From Planctomycetota bacterium (lineage in GTDB: Bacteria; Planctomycetota; Phycisphaerae; UBA1845): a stretch of 33,808 nucleotides of DNA. The position numbers and the translations under genes were made by a program. The stretch is taken from positions 1 to 33,808 of the forward strand of contig JAKQDH010000118.1 in the NCBI GenBank assembly GCA_029558835.1. The letters run 5' to 3'. The notes under the pieces are model-generated. The model was given only the letters and a program-made list of their open reading frames with translations. It was not told where the DNA came from and made no database searches. Below, in pieces: positions 1-7,811 of this stretch (within the stretch, counting starts at the first letter, position 1; each line of letters opens with the position of its first letter).

Positions 1-1517
1 CGCCGGATCTCGCGAACCAGGACGTAGTTGTCCACCCGGGGTGATCGGACGATGCCGACGGACTGCACAAACACGATGTCCTCGGCGAGGAGCGGCACGC
101 GGGGCATCTCGGCCATGGTCCGGGCCATGGTCTCCTGCAGGGCGGCGAGACGCTGCGGCCGGTTCCAGAGCTCGCTCAGACCCTCGATCAGGCGGTCGAT
201 CTCCGGATTGTGAAAACGGCCGCCGTTGTCCCGGCCGTAAGAGCCGGTGGTCGAATGGATCATGTCTTCGAAGATATCGGAGGCGTCGCCGGTGTCCGAC
301 ACGGCGCCCATCAAGAAGAACGGCGCCGTGTCCGCCGCCCGCCAGTACGCTTCGCGCTCGAGGGCGTTCAACTGAATGCGAAAACCCGCCGGCGCCATCT
401 GCCGCCGGAGCTCTTCGCCGACGTCCCGTCGCTCCCGGGGGAGCAGCAGCGTGAGCGCCACGCCGTCCGGATGGCCGGCCTCGGCCAACAGCCGCCGGGC
501 GCCGTCGGGATCGTACGCCAGTTCGGGCAGTTCGGGATTGAAGCCGAACACCGACTGGGACACGTACTGATTGGCCGGGGTGCCGTAGCCGTCGCGCAGC
601 TTGAGCACCAGCGCCGGACGATCGACGGCCAGGGCCATGGCGCGGCGGACGCGGACGTCCTGGAACGGTTGCACCCGGGTGTCCATGCCCAAATAACGGA
701 TCAGCAAACCGCGGTGACGGATGATCTCCATGCCCGCGACGGGCCGGGCCGAGAGGGCGGCCGCGGCGGCGGGGGGGATGTCCGCAGCCATGTCGGCCGC
801 CCCGTCACGCAGAAGGGATTCCACGTCATCCGCGCTCTGGAATCGGATGAACCGCGCGGCGGCGAATTCGGGCCGCCCGCCCCAGTAGGCGTCGTGTGCG
901 GCCAGGCGGAGCTCGTCGCCCGGGATTTCGTTGACCAGGCGATACGGGCCGGTGCCGACGGGATTGCGGGTGAACGCCACCTCACCCAGCCGCTCGTACG
1001 TGCGCTTGGGCACGATGAAGACGGTGCGCAACCGGTGGAGCAGCACCGGGTCGGGCCGGGTGGTGGTGAGGCGGACCGTGTAGTCGTCGATGCGGGTGAC
1101 GGCGGCGATGACGGCGCAGTTGCTGTGCCGGACGGAATTCGGATCGTCCCGCGCGCGCAGGATGGAGAAGACCACGTCATCGGCGGTCAGGGGACTGCCG
1201 TCGTGGAACACCACACCGCGGCGCAGCCGAAACTGCCAGGTGAGCAGATCGGGGTTCTCCCAGCTCGCCGCCAGCAGGGGCACCACCTTCATGTCGCGAT
1301 CGAAGCCGGCCAGCCCCTCGAACAAGTTGGACTGAACCATGGTGGTGATGGACTCGGCGCGGCGGTGGGGCATCAGCGTCAGCGGCATGCCGCGCAGGGC
1401 GATCACCACCTCGGCTTTCTCCGATGGCGGCGTGGTGCAGCCCGGGGCGAACGCCAGCACTGCCAGCAACGCCAGCCCTCCGAGCCAGCCGGAGAATGTT
1501 CCTGCGGTTCGCGACAT
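1..1517 (-). CDS. ABC transporter solute-binding lipoprotein, peptide/nickel type (SBP_bac_5), 3' end cut by window edge
   Basis: This is the extracytoplasmic binding protein of a dipeptide/oligopeptide-type ABC importer. Translation from ATG at 1517 gives 505 codons before the window ends. It has a hydrophobic signal with Cys27 in a lipobox-like APGC, so it is probably lipid-anchored. Family features follow in order: an early LFEGL segment, W-F-LR-GV-FHDG-P-TADDVVFS, then GTGPY near residue 200, and a late run resembling the RRAMALAVDR-L segment. Families of this type are about 500-560 residues, so little is missing. No permease or ATPase of this system lies beside it. ExbD is the upstream gene on the same strand, about 150 bp away. 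The ligand cannot be told from sequence. Confidence 0.9.
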   Translation of the reverse strand, partial: MSRTAGTFSGWLGGLALLAVLAFAPGCTTPPSEKAEVVIALRGMPLTLMPHRRAESITTMVQSNLFEGLAGFDRDMKVVPLLAASWENPDLLTWQFRLRRGVVFHDGSPLTADDVVFSILRARDDPNSVRHSNCAVIAAVTRIDDYTVRLTTTRPDPVLLHRLRTVFIVPKRTYERLGEVAFTRNPVGTGPYRLVNEIPGDELRLAAHDAYWGGRPEFAAARFIRFQSADDVESLLRDGAADMAADIPPAAAAALSARPVAGMEIIRHRGLLIRYLGMDTRVQPFQDVRVRRAMALAVDRPALVLKLRDGYGTPANQYVSQSVFGFNPELPELAYDPDGARRLLAEAGHPDGVALTLLLPRERRDVGEELRRQMAPAGFRIQLNALEREAYWRAADTAPFFLMGAVSDTGDASDIFEDMIHSTTGSYGRDNGGRFHNPEIDRLIEGLSELWNRPQRLAALQETMARTMAEMPRVPLLAEDIVFVQSVGIVRSPRVDNYVLVREIR

Positions 1518-1667
1518 GATCCCGTGCCGGACGCGATGCGATCAGATTTACCAACCGATGAGCTAAATCAATTGTAAACGATGGTCACGGAAAACGCCAA
1601 GTGGAATCAAACGCCCGGGCGCCGGCTGGATCAGTCGACAGGCAATGGGTCGGGTGCGTCCTCGGCA

Positions 1668-2078
1668 TCAGGGAAGAGCTGTGTTGTCAGGCGGCATCCA
1701 CAGCATGAGCGCCAGGGGCTGGTCCACGCCGGCTGCGCGCGCGCGGTCGGCCAGCCGGATGATGTCGCCGTAGAAGACCCCGGGCCCGCCGCAGAGAAAC
1801 ACCTGGTAGCGGTCCACCCGCGCCATGAGCGCCTGCAGCTCGGGCTCGAGCCGGGCCGCCGCCACGGGCCGGCCGTTGATGGCGACGGCACCGTCGGCCC
1901 CGGCTTCGAGGACGATGGCGAAGGGACCTGGGGGCGGCGGCGCATCCCCCGTCAGCGGATCCGCGGGCAGGCGCACCGGGATGCCGTGGCTGGTGAAGGG
2001 TGTGATGACCATGAAGATGATGAGCAGCACCAGCAGGATGTCGATGTACGGTGTCACGTTGATGGCCTGGATGATCAT
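1668..2078 (-). CDS. exbD: ExbD/TolR-family biopolymer transport protein
   Basis: A 136-residue inner-membrane protein of the ExbB-ExbD / TolQ-TolR proton-channel type, which couples the proton gradient to outer-membrane processes. The N-terminus carries the family hallmark NVTPYIDILLVLLIIFMV at residues 7-24: a single membrane helix with the channel aspartate at Asp13. A periplasmic domain follows, ending in a segment on ADRARAAGVDQPLALM. The ATG at 2078 is chosen because GGAGG precedes it; an upstream in-frame extension has no family similarity. No ExbB/TolQ or TonB partner gene is visible, so it is an orphan here. It diverges from the DUF4412-like gene at 2320. Confidence 0.9.
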   Translation of the reverse strand: MIIQAINVTPYIDILLVLLIIFMVITPFTSHGIPVRLPADPLTGDAPPPPGPFAIVLEAGADGAVAINGRPVAAARLEPELQALMARVDRYQVFLCGGPGVFYGDIIRLADRARAAGVDQPLALMLWMPPDNTALP

Positions 2079-2319
2079 GACCGCCTCCTCGGGCCGGTGT
2101 CCGGGGGTCGTTCGGGGCACGACTCCGGCCGGCCGGTGGGTTGTTTGAACTTTACAGACCCGCCAATTGGCCGGATGTTCCGCCGGCGGGGCTCGGTCGC
2201 CGGACCGGGTGGCCTGAACCTGGAGCGGCAAAATGACGTACAAATGCTGAGAATCGATACCGGCATGCGCCTCGGGCGACGGCGTACGAACGGACCGCCC
2301 GAGCCGAAAAGGAGGACTC
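2079..2319. promoter_or_regulatory. Divergent intergenic region between exbD and the DUF4412-like gene
   Basis: These 241 bp separate two start codons facing away from each other, so both promoters should lie here. I did not find a convincing -35/-10 pair for either gene. AAAGGAGG just before 2320 and GGAGG before 2078 are clear ribosome-binding sites. Confidence 0.5.
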
Positions 2320-3039
2320 ATGAGACGCACTCTGTTTTTGCTGGGACTGATGCTCGGATTGGCGGCCGCCGCCGCCGGCGACGTCCGCATCCGGGAATCG
2401 CAGCATGTGGACGGATATTACAGCGGCGGCGTCACCGAGCCGGCGCGCGACCAGCAGAACGAGTACTGGTTCGCCGGCGACCGGCTGGCTTACCGCTCCG
2501 GCCTCAGGAGCTACATCGTGGACCAGGCCGCCGGCCGGTTCCTGTTCGTCAACCACACCGACAAGACCTACGTTGAAACGCCTCTGCCGCTGGACCTCCG
2601 GCGCATCGTACCGGAGATCCTGTCGGGCTATTTCGAACTGATCCGCCGGCGGGGGTCCGTCACGCTCACCGGGACCGTCGCCGACAAAGGCGGCCATCCG
2701 TGCCGGAGCTGCCTCCTGAAAATACACACGGGCGAATTTGATGCGGACATGACCCTGTGGCTCAGCACCGACGTGCCGTTCGATTGGCGCCGCCTGGGAC
2801 AGTTGTTCAGCCAGGTGCGACGGATGGTGAATTACGGCGACGAGTTGATCGCCGCCATCGGGGCGCAGGAGGGATTCCCGCTGGCCTCCGAGTTCACCTA
2901 CTACGTCGAAGGCATGCAGATCCGCGGGAACACCCGGGTGATCGACTGGACGGAACTCGAGGCGCCTCCCGGCACCTACGCCGCCCCGGCCGGCTACACC
3001 CGCAAGGAGCAGCTGCAGCCCCAGGACCTGGACAACTGA
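2320..3039 (+). CDS. Secreted DUF4412-like protein
   Basis: A 239-residue protein with a Sec signal peptide (two Arg, a Leu-rich core, small residues to about Gly20). The mature part has the pattern of DUF4412-type periplasmic proteins: a YWFAGDRLAYR strand, then IVDQAAGRFLFVNHTDKTY, as in proteins that report an extracted metal- or lipid-like cofactor state. There is a PCRSC pair near residues 128-132 that could form a disulfide. AGGAGG lies at suitable spacing from ATG 2320. The molecular function is unknown. The gene is divergent from exbD and is followed after 144 bp by the aldo/keto reductase, which has its own promoter. Confidence 0.7.
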   Translation: MRRTLFLLGLMLGLAAAAAGDVRIRESQHVDGYYSGGVTEPARDQQNEYWFAGDRLAYRSGLRSYIVDQAAGRFLFVNHTDKTYVETPLPLDLRRIVPEILSGYFELIRRRGSVTLTGTVADKGGHPCRSCLLKIHTGEFDADMTLWLSTDVPFDWRRLGQLFSQVRRMVNYGDELIAAIGAQEGFPLASEFTYYVEGMQIRGNTRVIDWTELEAPPGTYAAPAGYTRKEQLQPQDLDN

Positions 3040-3090
3040 GCCTGGAGCCGGCGGCTGACGGCTGTCCGGGTGAGACGTCGGAATCCATCT

Positions 3091-3119
3091 TTGGTGTTTT
3101 CGCTTTTCTTTGGGATAAT
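3091..3119 (+). promoter_or_regulatory. Sigma-70-type promoter for the aldo/keto reductase
   Basis: TTGGTG at 3091-3096 and GATAAT at 3114-3119 are 17 bp apart. This is close to the TTGACA/TATAAT consensus and stands out in GC-rich DNA. The predicted start near 3126 gives a leader of about 58 nt. Confidence 0.65.
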
Positions 3120-3183
3120 GAACGGCGATGTGGCAGTCCCCTGAAAATGAAATTGAATGACTCGTTGTGATATGGAGGTGTCC

Positions 3184-4407
3184 ATGGATCGAGATGACCG
3201 TCTGCGTAACCGCCGCGACTTTCTGAAGGTCGGAGCCGCCGGAGTGGCCGGCGCCGCGCTGATACCTCATGCGATGGGGCAGGATCAGGCCTCGAGTGAA
3301 CCCCCCGCCAAAGCCCGGTCGTTCCCCTGCCGCGTGCTGGGCCGGACCGGCCTGAAGCTGCCCGTCGTGAGCATGGGGGTGATGAACGCGGATAATCCGA
3401 ACCTGGTCCGGGCGGCGCTCGACGCCGGCATCGTCCATCTGGACACCGCTCACAGCTACCAGTTCGGCCGCAACGAGGAGATGATCGGCGGCGTGATCAA
3501 GGGCCGCCCCCGCGACTCCTTCGTCATCGGCACCAAGGTGGTCCCCGACGGCGCGGACCGCCGCACCGGCCAGTTCACCGCCGAGACCAGGCCCGAGCCG
3601 TTCGTGGAGAAGTTCGAACTCAGCCTCAAGCGCCTGGGTCTGGACCATGTGGACATCTTCTACCTCCACAACGTCTCCACCCGCGAAGCCGCCCTGTTCG
3701 AGCCGCTGCTCGCGGCCATGGCCAAGCTCAAAGAGCAGGGGAAAGCGCGCTTCCTCGGGCTCAGCACCCACCGCAACGAGCCGGAGGTGATCCGCGCGGC
3801 GGTGGCGGGGAAGGTGCTCGACGTGGTGCTCACCGCCTACAACTTCCGCCAGCCCCACCTTGCGGACATGCACGCGGCCATGGCCGAGGCGGCCGCCGCC
3901 GGCGTCGGCCTCGTGGCCATGAAGACCCAGGCCGGCGCCTTCTGGGACAAGGAGCGGCAGCATCCGATCAACATGAAGGCGGCGCTCAAGTGGGCGCTGC
4001 GGAACCCGCACGTGGGCACCGCCATCCCCGGTTTCACCACCTTCGACCAGCTGGAAGAGGATCTCGCGGTCATGGCCGATCTGACGCTGTCCCCGAAGGA
4101 ACTGGACGACCTGAAGCAGGGTGAGAAGCTGGGCGTGACCGGCCTTTACTGCCGGCAGTGCGGCGAGTGCGTGGCCCAGTGCCGCCTCGGGCTCGACATC
4201 CCGGCGGCCATGCGGGGCTACATGTACGCGTACGGCTACCGGAACCTGGCCGAAGCCCGGACGACCGTGGCCGCCGCGGTGCTGCCCGCGGACGCGTGCG
4301 GCGACTGCGACCGCTGCACCGTGCGGTGCGCCATGGGCCATGACATCCGCGGCCGCGTGGCCGACATCGCCCGCATCACCGCCATCCCGGAGGATTTCCT
4401 GGCGTGA
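3184..4407 (+). CDS. Tat-exported aldo/keto reductase with C-terminal 2x[4Fe-4S] ferredoxin-like region
   Basis: 407 residues. The start is ATG 3184, preceded by GGAGG at 3174-3178; an ATG-like start 27 nt upstream lacks a site. Arg10-Arg11 in RRDFLK followed by a hydrophobic stretch is a twin-arginine signal. The body is an AKR TIM barrel with the expected tetrad: Asp87, Tyr92 (LDTAHSYQFGRNEEMIG), Lys118 (IGTKV) and His162 (FYLHN). After the barrel come two C-x2-C-x2-C-x3-C motifs, Cys323/326/329/333 and Cys372/375/378/382, each able to hold a 4Fe-4S cluster. AKRs with this tail are known in several phyla. The odd point is Tat export of an enzyme type that normally uses NADPH; the clusters may pass electrons from another donor. 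The substrate is unknown. Confidence 0.88.
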   Translation: MDRDDRLRNRRDFLKVGAAGVAGAALIPHAMGQDQASSEPPAKARSFPCRVLGRTGLKLPVVSMGVMNADNPNLVRAALDAGIVHLDTAHSYQFGRNEEMIGGVIKGRPRDSFVIGTKVVPDGADRRTGQFTAETRPEPFVEKFELSLKRLGLDHVDIFYLHNVSTREAALFEPLLAAMAKLKEQGKARFLGLSTHRNEPEVIRAAVAGKVLDVVLTAYNFRQPHLADMHAAMAEAAAAGVGLVAMKTQAGAFWDKERQHPINMKAALKWALRNPHVGTAIPGFTTFDQLEEDLAVMADLTLSPKELDDLKQGEKLGVTGLYCRQCGECVAQCRLGLDIPAAMRGYMYAYGYRNLAEARTTVAAAVLPADACGDCDRCTVRCAMGHDIRGRVADIARITAIPEDFLA

Positions 4408-4440
4408 GGCCCGGCGGGACTCCGGGCGGACGCCCCGGTC

Positions 4441-4489
4441 CCGAACTCCGAGCCCCGAGCCCCGAACCCCGAATCCCGAACCCCGGGCC
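4441..4489 (+). repeat. Heptamer array, consensus CCGAACC (7 units)
   Basis: Seven units of exactly 7 nt in one phase: CCGAACT, CCGAGCC twice, CCGAACC, CCGAATC, CCGAACC, CCGGGCC. It starts 33 bp after the reductase stop codon. The layout resembles the short tandemly repeated heptamers (STRR) described in cyanobacteria, with a different sequence. Confidence 0.85.
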
Positions 4490-4510
4490 CGCTCCGCGGC
4501 GCCCGGGGTT
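4479..4510 (+). terminator. Hairpin after the aldo/keto reductase
   Basis: AACCCCGGGC (4479-4488) pairs perfectly with GCCCGGGGTT (4501-4510) across a 12-nt loop, and GTTGTCT follows. The last two heptamers form the left arm of the stem. The T-tract is weak, so it may be a factor-dependent or inefficient terminator. Confidence 0.55.
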
Positions 4511-4588
4511 GTTGTCTGAATTCGATCCTATCCAGGACCGGCCCGTGATAAGCTGGGGCCGAATCGATCCCGCGCGGAGGCACAGCCC

Positions 4589-5836
4589 ATGACCGACGAT
4601 CTGGAATCGCGTTTCGCCGACCTCATCGCCCGCCGGACGGATTTTCCCGCGCTGGCCCGGCTGCACGAGGGCCGGACGCTGGCCCATTTCGACGGGCCGG
4701 GCGGCACCCAGGTGCCGCAGACGGTGATCGACGCGGTGTCCGGCTGCTACCGCACCGCCAACGCCAACACCCACGGCTTCTTCGTCACGACGGTGGAGAC
4801 CGACCGGATGCTCCACGACGCCCGCGCCGCCATGGCCGACTTCCTCGGCGCCGACAATGCCCGCGACATCTCATTCGGCGCCAACATGACCACCCTGGCC
4901 TGGGGGCTGGCGCACGCCTTCGCCCGCCGCTTCCAGCCGGGCGACGAGGTGCTCGTGTCGAACCTGGACCACGAGGCCAACCGGGGACCGTGGCTCATGC
5001 TGCGCGAGCACGGCATGGTCGTGCGCGAGATCGCCATCCGCCCCGACGCCACCCTCGACTACGACGACTTCGCCGCCCAGGTCACGCCCCGCACCCGGCT
5101 GGTGGCCGTCGGCATGGCGTCGAACGCCTTCGGGACGGTGAACGACATCGCCCGCGCCCGGGAGCTGGCCTATCGCGCCGGCGCCTGGCTGCTGGTGGAC
5201 GCCGTCCATTACGCGCCCCACTTTCCCCTGGACGTCCGGTCGCTCGGCGTGGACTTCCTGCTCTGCTCCGCCTACAAATTTTACGGGCCCCACGTGGGGG
5301 TGCTCTACAGCCGCAACGGGTTGCTGGACGGCCTGGCCACGGACCGGCTGCGCACCCAGGATCCCCGGGCGCCCCACCGGATCGAGACGGGCACCCTGAA
5401 CCACGCGGCCATCGCGGGCACGCTGGCCGCCGTGGACTACCTCGCCTCGCTCGGCGCCGGCGCCAGCCGCCGCGAGCGCGTGATCGCCGCCCTGAACCGC
5501 GTGGCCGAGTACGAGCGGGAGCTGGCCCAGCGCATCTGGCGCGGCCTGCAGCGCCTGCCGGCGGTGACCCTCGTGGGGCCGCCCTTCGGCACCGGCCGGC
5601 GGGCGCCCACCGTGTCGTTCACCGTGGCGGGACTGGAGGCGGCCGAAGTCTGCCGGCGGCTGGCCGAACGCGGGATCTGCGCCTGGGACGGGCATTTCTA
5701 CGCCATCCGCCCCATCGAGCTGCTGGGCCTGCTGGAGCGCGGCGGCGTCACCCGGGTGGGGATCTCGCTCTACAACAGCGTCGAGGACGTGGACCGCCTG
5801 CTGGCGGCCATGGCCGAGATCGTCGCGGGCGCCTGA
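4589..5836 (+). CDS. Cysteine-desulfurase-like PLP enzyme (aminotransferase class V, TIGR01976 type)
   Basis: 415 residues, fold-type I PLP enzyme. Visible anchors are GPGGTQVP (residues 36-43), the PLP-stacking His128 in NLDHEAN, Asp204 with His207 in VDAVHYAPH, and the Schiff-base Lys230 in SAYKFYGPHVG. The conserved GTLNHAAIAG stretch follows and the C-terminus contains RVGISLYNSVEDVDRLL. This pattern fits the cysteine-desulfurase-like TIGR01976 group rather than IscS/SufS, since I see no active-site Cys loop of the IscS kind. The true substrate of the group is unsettled. GGAGG at 4576-4580 supports ATG 4589. The DUF523 gene starts 29 bp downstream, so the two probably form an operon, perhaps linked by sulfur chemistry (inference). 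Confidence 0.88.
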   Translation: MTDDLESRFADLIARRTDFPALARLHEGRTLAHFDGPGGTQVPQTVIDAVSGCYRTANANTHGFFVTTVETDRMLHDARAAMADFLGADNARDISFGANMTTLAWGLAHAFARRFQPGDEVLVSNLDHEANRGPWLMLREHGMVVREIAIRPDATLDYDDFAAQVTPRTRLVAVGMASNAFGTVNDIARARELAYRAGAWLLVDAVHYAPHFPLDVRSLGVDFLLCSAYKFYGPHVGVLYSRNGLLDGLATDRLRTQDPRAPHRIETGTLNHAAIAGTLAAVDYLASLGAGASRRERVIAALNRVAEYERELAQRIWRGLQRLPAVTLVGPPFGTGRRAPTVSFTVAGLEAAEVCRRLAERGICAWDGHFYAIRPIELLGLLERGGVTRVGISLYNSVEDVDRLLAAMAEIVAGA

Positions 5837-5865
5837 GGCCCGCCGGCGCGTCGGGAGGCGAACCC

Positions 5866-6858
5866 ATGAGCCCCAAACCGAAGCCGGCGCCCGATCCCGC
5901 GCACCTGGGCCCGCGGCTGCGCCTCGGTGTGAGCCGGTGCCTGCTGGGGGACGAGGTCCGCTACGACGGGCAGCACAAGCGCGACGAGTTTCTGGTGGAC
6001 GTGCTGGGCCCCTACGTGGAGTGGGTGCCGGTGTGCCCGGAGGTGGAGATCGGCCTGCCCATCCCGCGGGAGAGCCTCCGCCTGGTGGGCGACCCAGCCG
6101 CGCCCCGGCTGGTGGCGCCGCGCTCCGGCGCCGACCTCACCGGGCGGATGCAGACCTGGGCCGCCGCGCGCCTCGACGGTCTGGCCGCCGAGGACCTGGT
6201 GGGTTTCGTCTTCAAGAAGGATTCGCCGAGCTCCGGTCTCTTCCGGGTCAAGGTGTACGGCGCGCAGGGCATGCCCGCCCGGACCGGCAGCGGCATCTTC
6301 GCCCGGGCCTTCACCGAGCGCTTCCCCGATCTGCCGGTGGAGGAGGAGGGGCGGCTCCACGACTGGCGCCTCCGCGAGAACTTCGTGGAGCGGATCTTCG
6401 CCGTGGCGCGGTGGCAGGGGCTCCTGCGCGACAATCCGACGCCCGCCGGGCTGGTCGCCTTCCATGCTGCGATCAAGCTCACGCTGCTGGCCCACAGTCC
6501 GGCGCACTACGCCGAGCTCGGCCGTTTGGTGGCCGGCGCCGGCCGGACGCCGTGGCCGGAGCTGACGGCGCGCTACTTCGGCCGGCTCATGGACGGCCTG
6601 AAGGCGCTGGCCACGCCGCGCAAGCACGCCAACGTCTTCCATCACCTGATGGGCTTCCTCAAGGATCACCTCGACGCCGGCGACAAGGCCGAACTGCTGG
6701 CGGCGGTGCAGGAGTACCGCGACGGCTTGGTGCCCCACATCGTGCCGTTCACCTTGCTGCGGCACCACCTGGCCAAGCATCCCGTCGGCGATTGGGTCCG
6801 CCGGCAGACCTACCTCAACCCGTACCCGAAAGAGATGATGCTCCGCAACCACGTCTAG
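5866..6858 (+). CDS. DUF523-DUF1722 fusion protein (YbgA-like)
   Basis: 330 residues. The N-terminal DUF523 part (about 18-160) has SRCLLGDEVRYDG with Cys25 and VPVCPEVEIGLPIPRE with Cys57. The C-terminal DUF1722 part (about 185-330) includes AFHAAIKLTLLAHSP, RKHANVFHHLMGFLKDHL and the closing QTYLNPYPKEM, as in E. coli YbgA. DUF523 proteins such as TudS carry a three-Cys 4Fe-4S cluster and desulfurise thiouracil. The third cysteine, expected in an SPxCG motif, is serine here (SPSSG, Ser123), so the cluster may be absent or ligated differently. GGGAGG at 5853-5858 supports the ATG. It is co-directional with the PLP enzyme just upstream. Confidence 0.88.
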   Translation: MSPKPKPAPDPAHLGPRLRLGVSRCLLGDEVRYDGQHKRDEFLVDVLGPYVEWVPVCPEVEIGLPIPRESLRLVGDPAAPRLVAPRSGADLTGRMQTWAAARLDGLAAEDLVGFVFKKDSPSSGLFRVKVYGAQGMPARTGSGIFARAFTERFPDLPVEEEGRLHDWRLRENFVERIFAVARWQGLLRDNPTPAGLVAFHAAIKLTLLAHSPAHYAELGRLVAGAGRTPWPELTARYFGRLMDGLKALATPRKHANVFHHLMGFLKDHLDAGDKAELLAAVQEYRDGLVPHIVPFTLLRHHLAKHPVGDWVRRQTYLNPYPKEMMLRNHV

Positions 6859-6890
6859 CGGCGGCGGCGCGCGGGCGCCATCACATTTCC

Positions 6891-6920
6891 TTGGATAAAT
6901 CGTGAATCTTTGCGTATATT
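6891..6920 (+). promoter_or_regulatory. Promoter for the XRE-type regulator
   Basis: TTGGAT at 6891-6896 and TATATT at 6915-6920 are separated by 18 bp, in a local AT-rich patch between the DUF523 gene and the regulator. The predicted leader is about 72 nt. Confidence 0.55.
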
Positions 6921-6998
6921 TGAGGTCGGCCGGACGACGCCGGCCGACGTGCGGCCGCTGGATCGGGGCGGCATTCTCGGTGTGGACGGCAAGGGGTC

Positions 6999-7811
6999 AT
7001 GGGTACGGACGTCCACAAATTCTACGGGCTCGAGCTCAAGGCGATCCGGGGCCGCTTGGGCCTGTCGGTGCGCCAGGTGGAATCGGCCAGCCGGGCCATC
7101 GCCCGAAAACTCAATGACCGACGCTACTTCGTCTCGGTGAGCCGGCTGTCGGAGCTGGAGAATCGCGGCCTCATCCCGGGCGTCTACAAGCTGTTCGCCT
7201 TGTCGGTGGTCTACAACATGCCGCTGCTGGAGATGCTGGCCCTGCTCGGCCTGGACGTGCACAAGCGGCAGGACTACAGCGAATGCATCCAGTCGGATCG
7301 GACGCGCCCCGTCGACCTGCTGGGCGCGCCCGAGACGCTGGAGGTGCCGCTGCGCTTCGACCCGTCGTTCTCGGCGCGCTCCACGGCGCTGCTCAACCGG
7401 GTCATCCAGGAATGGGGCCGGATCCCGTTCGAGATCATCCACAAGAAAATGGAGTTCTCCCGCTTCTTCTTCGTCCAGATCGGCGAGGCGGACAACCTCA
7501 TGTATCCGCTGCTCCGGACCGGGTCTATCGTCAAAGCCGAGCGGCTGCGCCGGGCCGTGTCCAACGCCGGCTGGCAGACCGAGTACGACCGGCCGCTGTT
7601 CGTGGTGCAGACCGTCGAGGGGTACCGGTGCTGCTGGTGCCTCGTGGACGGCAAGGACCTGGTGCTCGTGCCGCACCCGCTGTCGAAGAAGTGCCAGGAG
7701 CGGTACCGGATGGTCCGGGAAGTCCAGATCCTGGGGCAGGTGATCGGGGTGTGGACGCCGCTTGTCCCTACCGAGGACGGGCCAGCGCCGCCAGCACCGC
7801 CGCGAAGTTGA
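6999..7811 (+). CDS. XRE-type transcriptional regulator with degenerate LexA/CI-like C-terminal domain
   Basis: 270 residues. Residues 11-86 fit an XRE/Cro helix-turn-helix: LKAIRGRLGLSVRQVESAS, then a longer loop, VSRLSELENRG with P60, and KLFALSVVYNMPLLEMLALLG. The C-terminal part (about 155-255) has the layout of a peptidase-S24 fold: FFFVQIGEADNLMYPLLRTGSIV, a Gly-rich turn, and VQILGQVIGVW at the end. The catalytic Ser of the usual DSM motif is replaced (Asn166-Leu-Met), so I infer a sensing or dimerisation domain without self-cleavage. CCWC at 211-214 is a possible metal or redox site. AAGGGG precedes ATG 6999. Its 3' end overlaps the convergent gene by 44 bp. Confidence 0.7.
   Translation: MGTDVHKFYGLELKAIRGRLGLSVRQVESASRAIARKLNDRRYFVSVSRLSELENRGLIPGVYKLFALSVVYNMPLLEMLALLGLDVHKRQDYSECIQSDRTRPVDLLGAPETLEVPLRFDPSFSARSTALLNRVIQEWGRIPFEIIHKKMEFSRFFFVQIGEADNLMYPLLRTGSIVKAERLRRAVSNAGWQTEYDRPLFVVQTVEGYRCCWCLVDGKDLVLVPHPLSKKCQERYRMVREVQILGQVIGVWTPLVPTEDGPAPPAPPRS

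Noticed and set aside
1540..1580. Promoter for the solute-binding protein with TTTACA on the minus strand
   Set aside because: No -10 element at acceptable spacing; the best candidate would need about 21 bp.
2152..4341. Long minus-strand frame of 729 aa opposite the aldo/keto reductase and DUF4412-like genes
   Set aside because: It is an antisense shadow in GC-rich DNA: His/Gly/Arg-biased composition, no family motif, and it covers two well-supported genes and a promoter.
4990..5865. N-terminal extension that would join the PLP-enzyme region to DUF523 in a 622-aa frame
   Set aside because: The extra part is an out-of-frame reading of the PLP enzyme. DUF523 has its own GGGAGG site and ATG at 5866.
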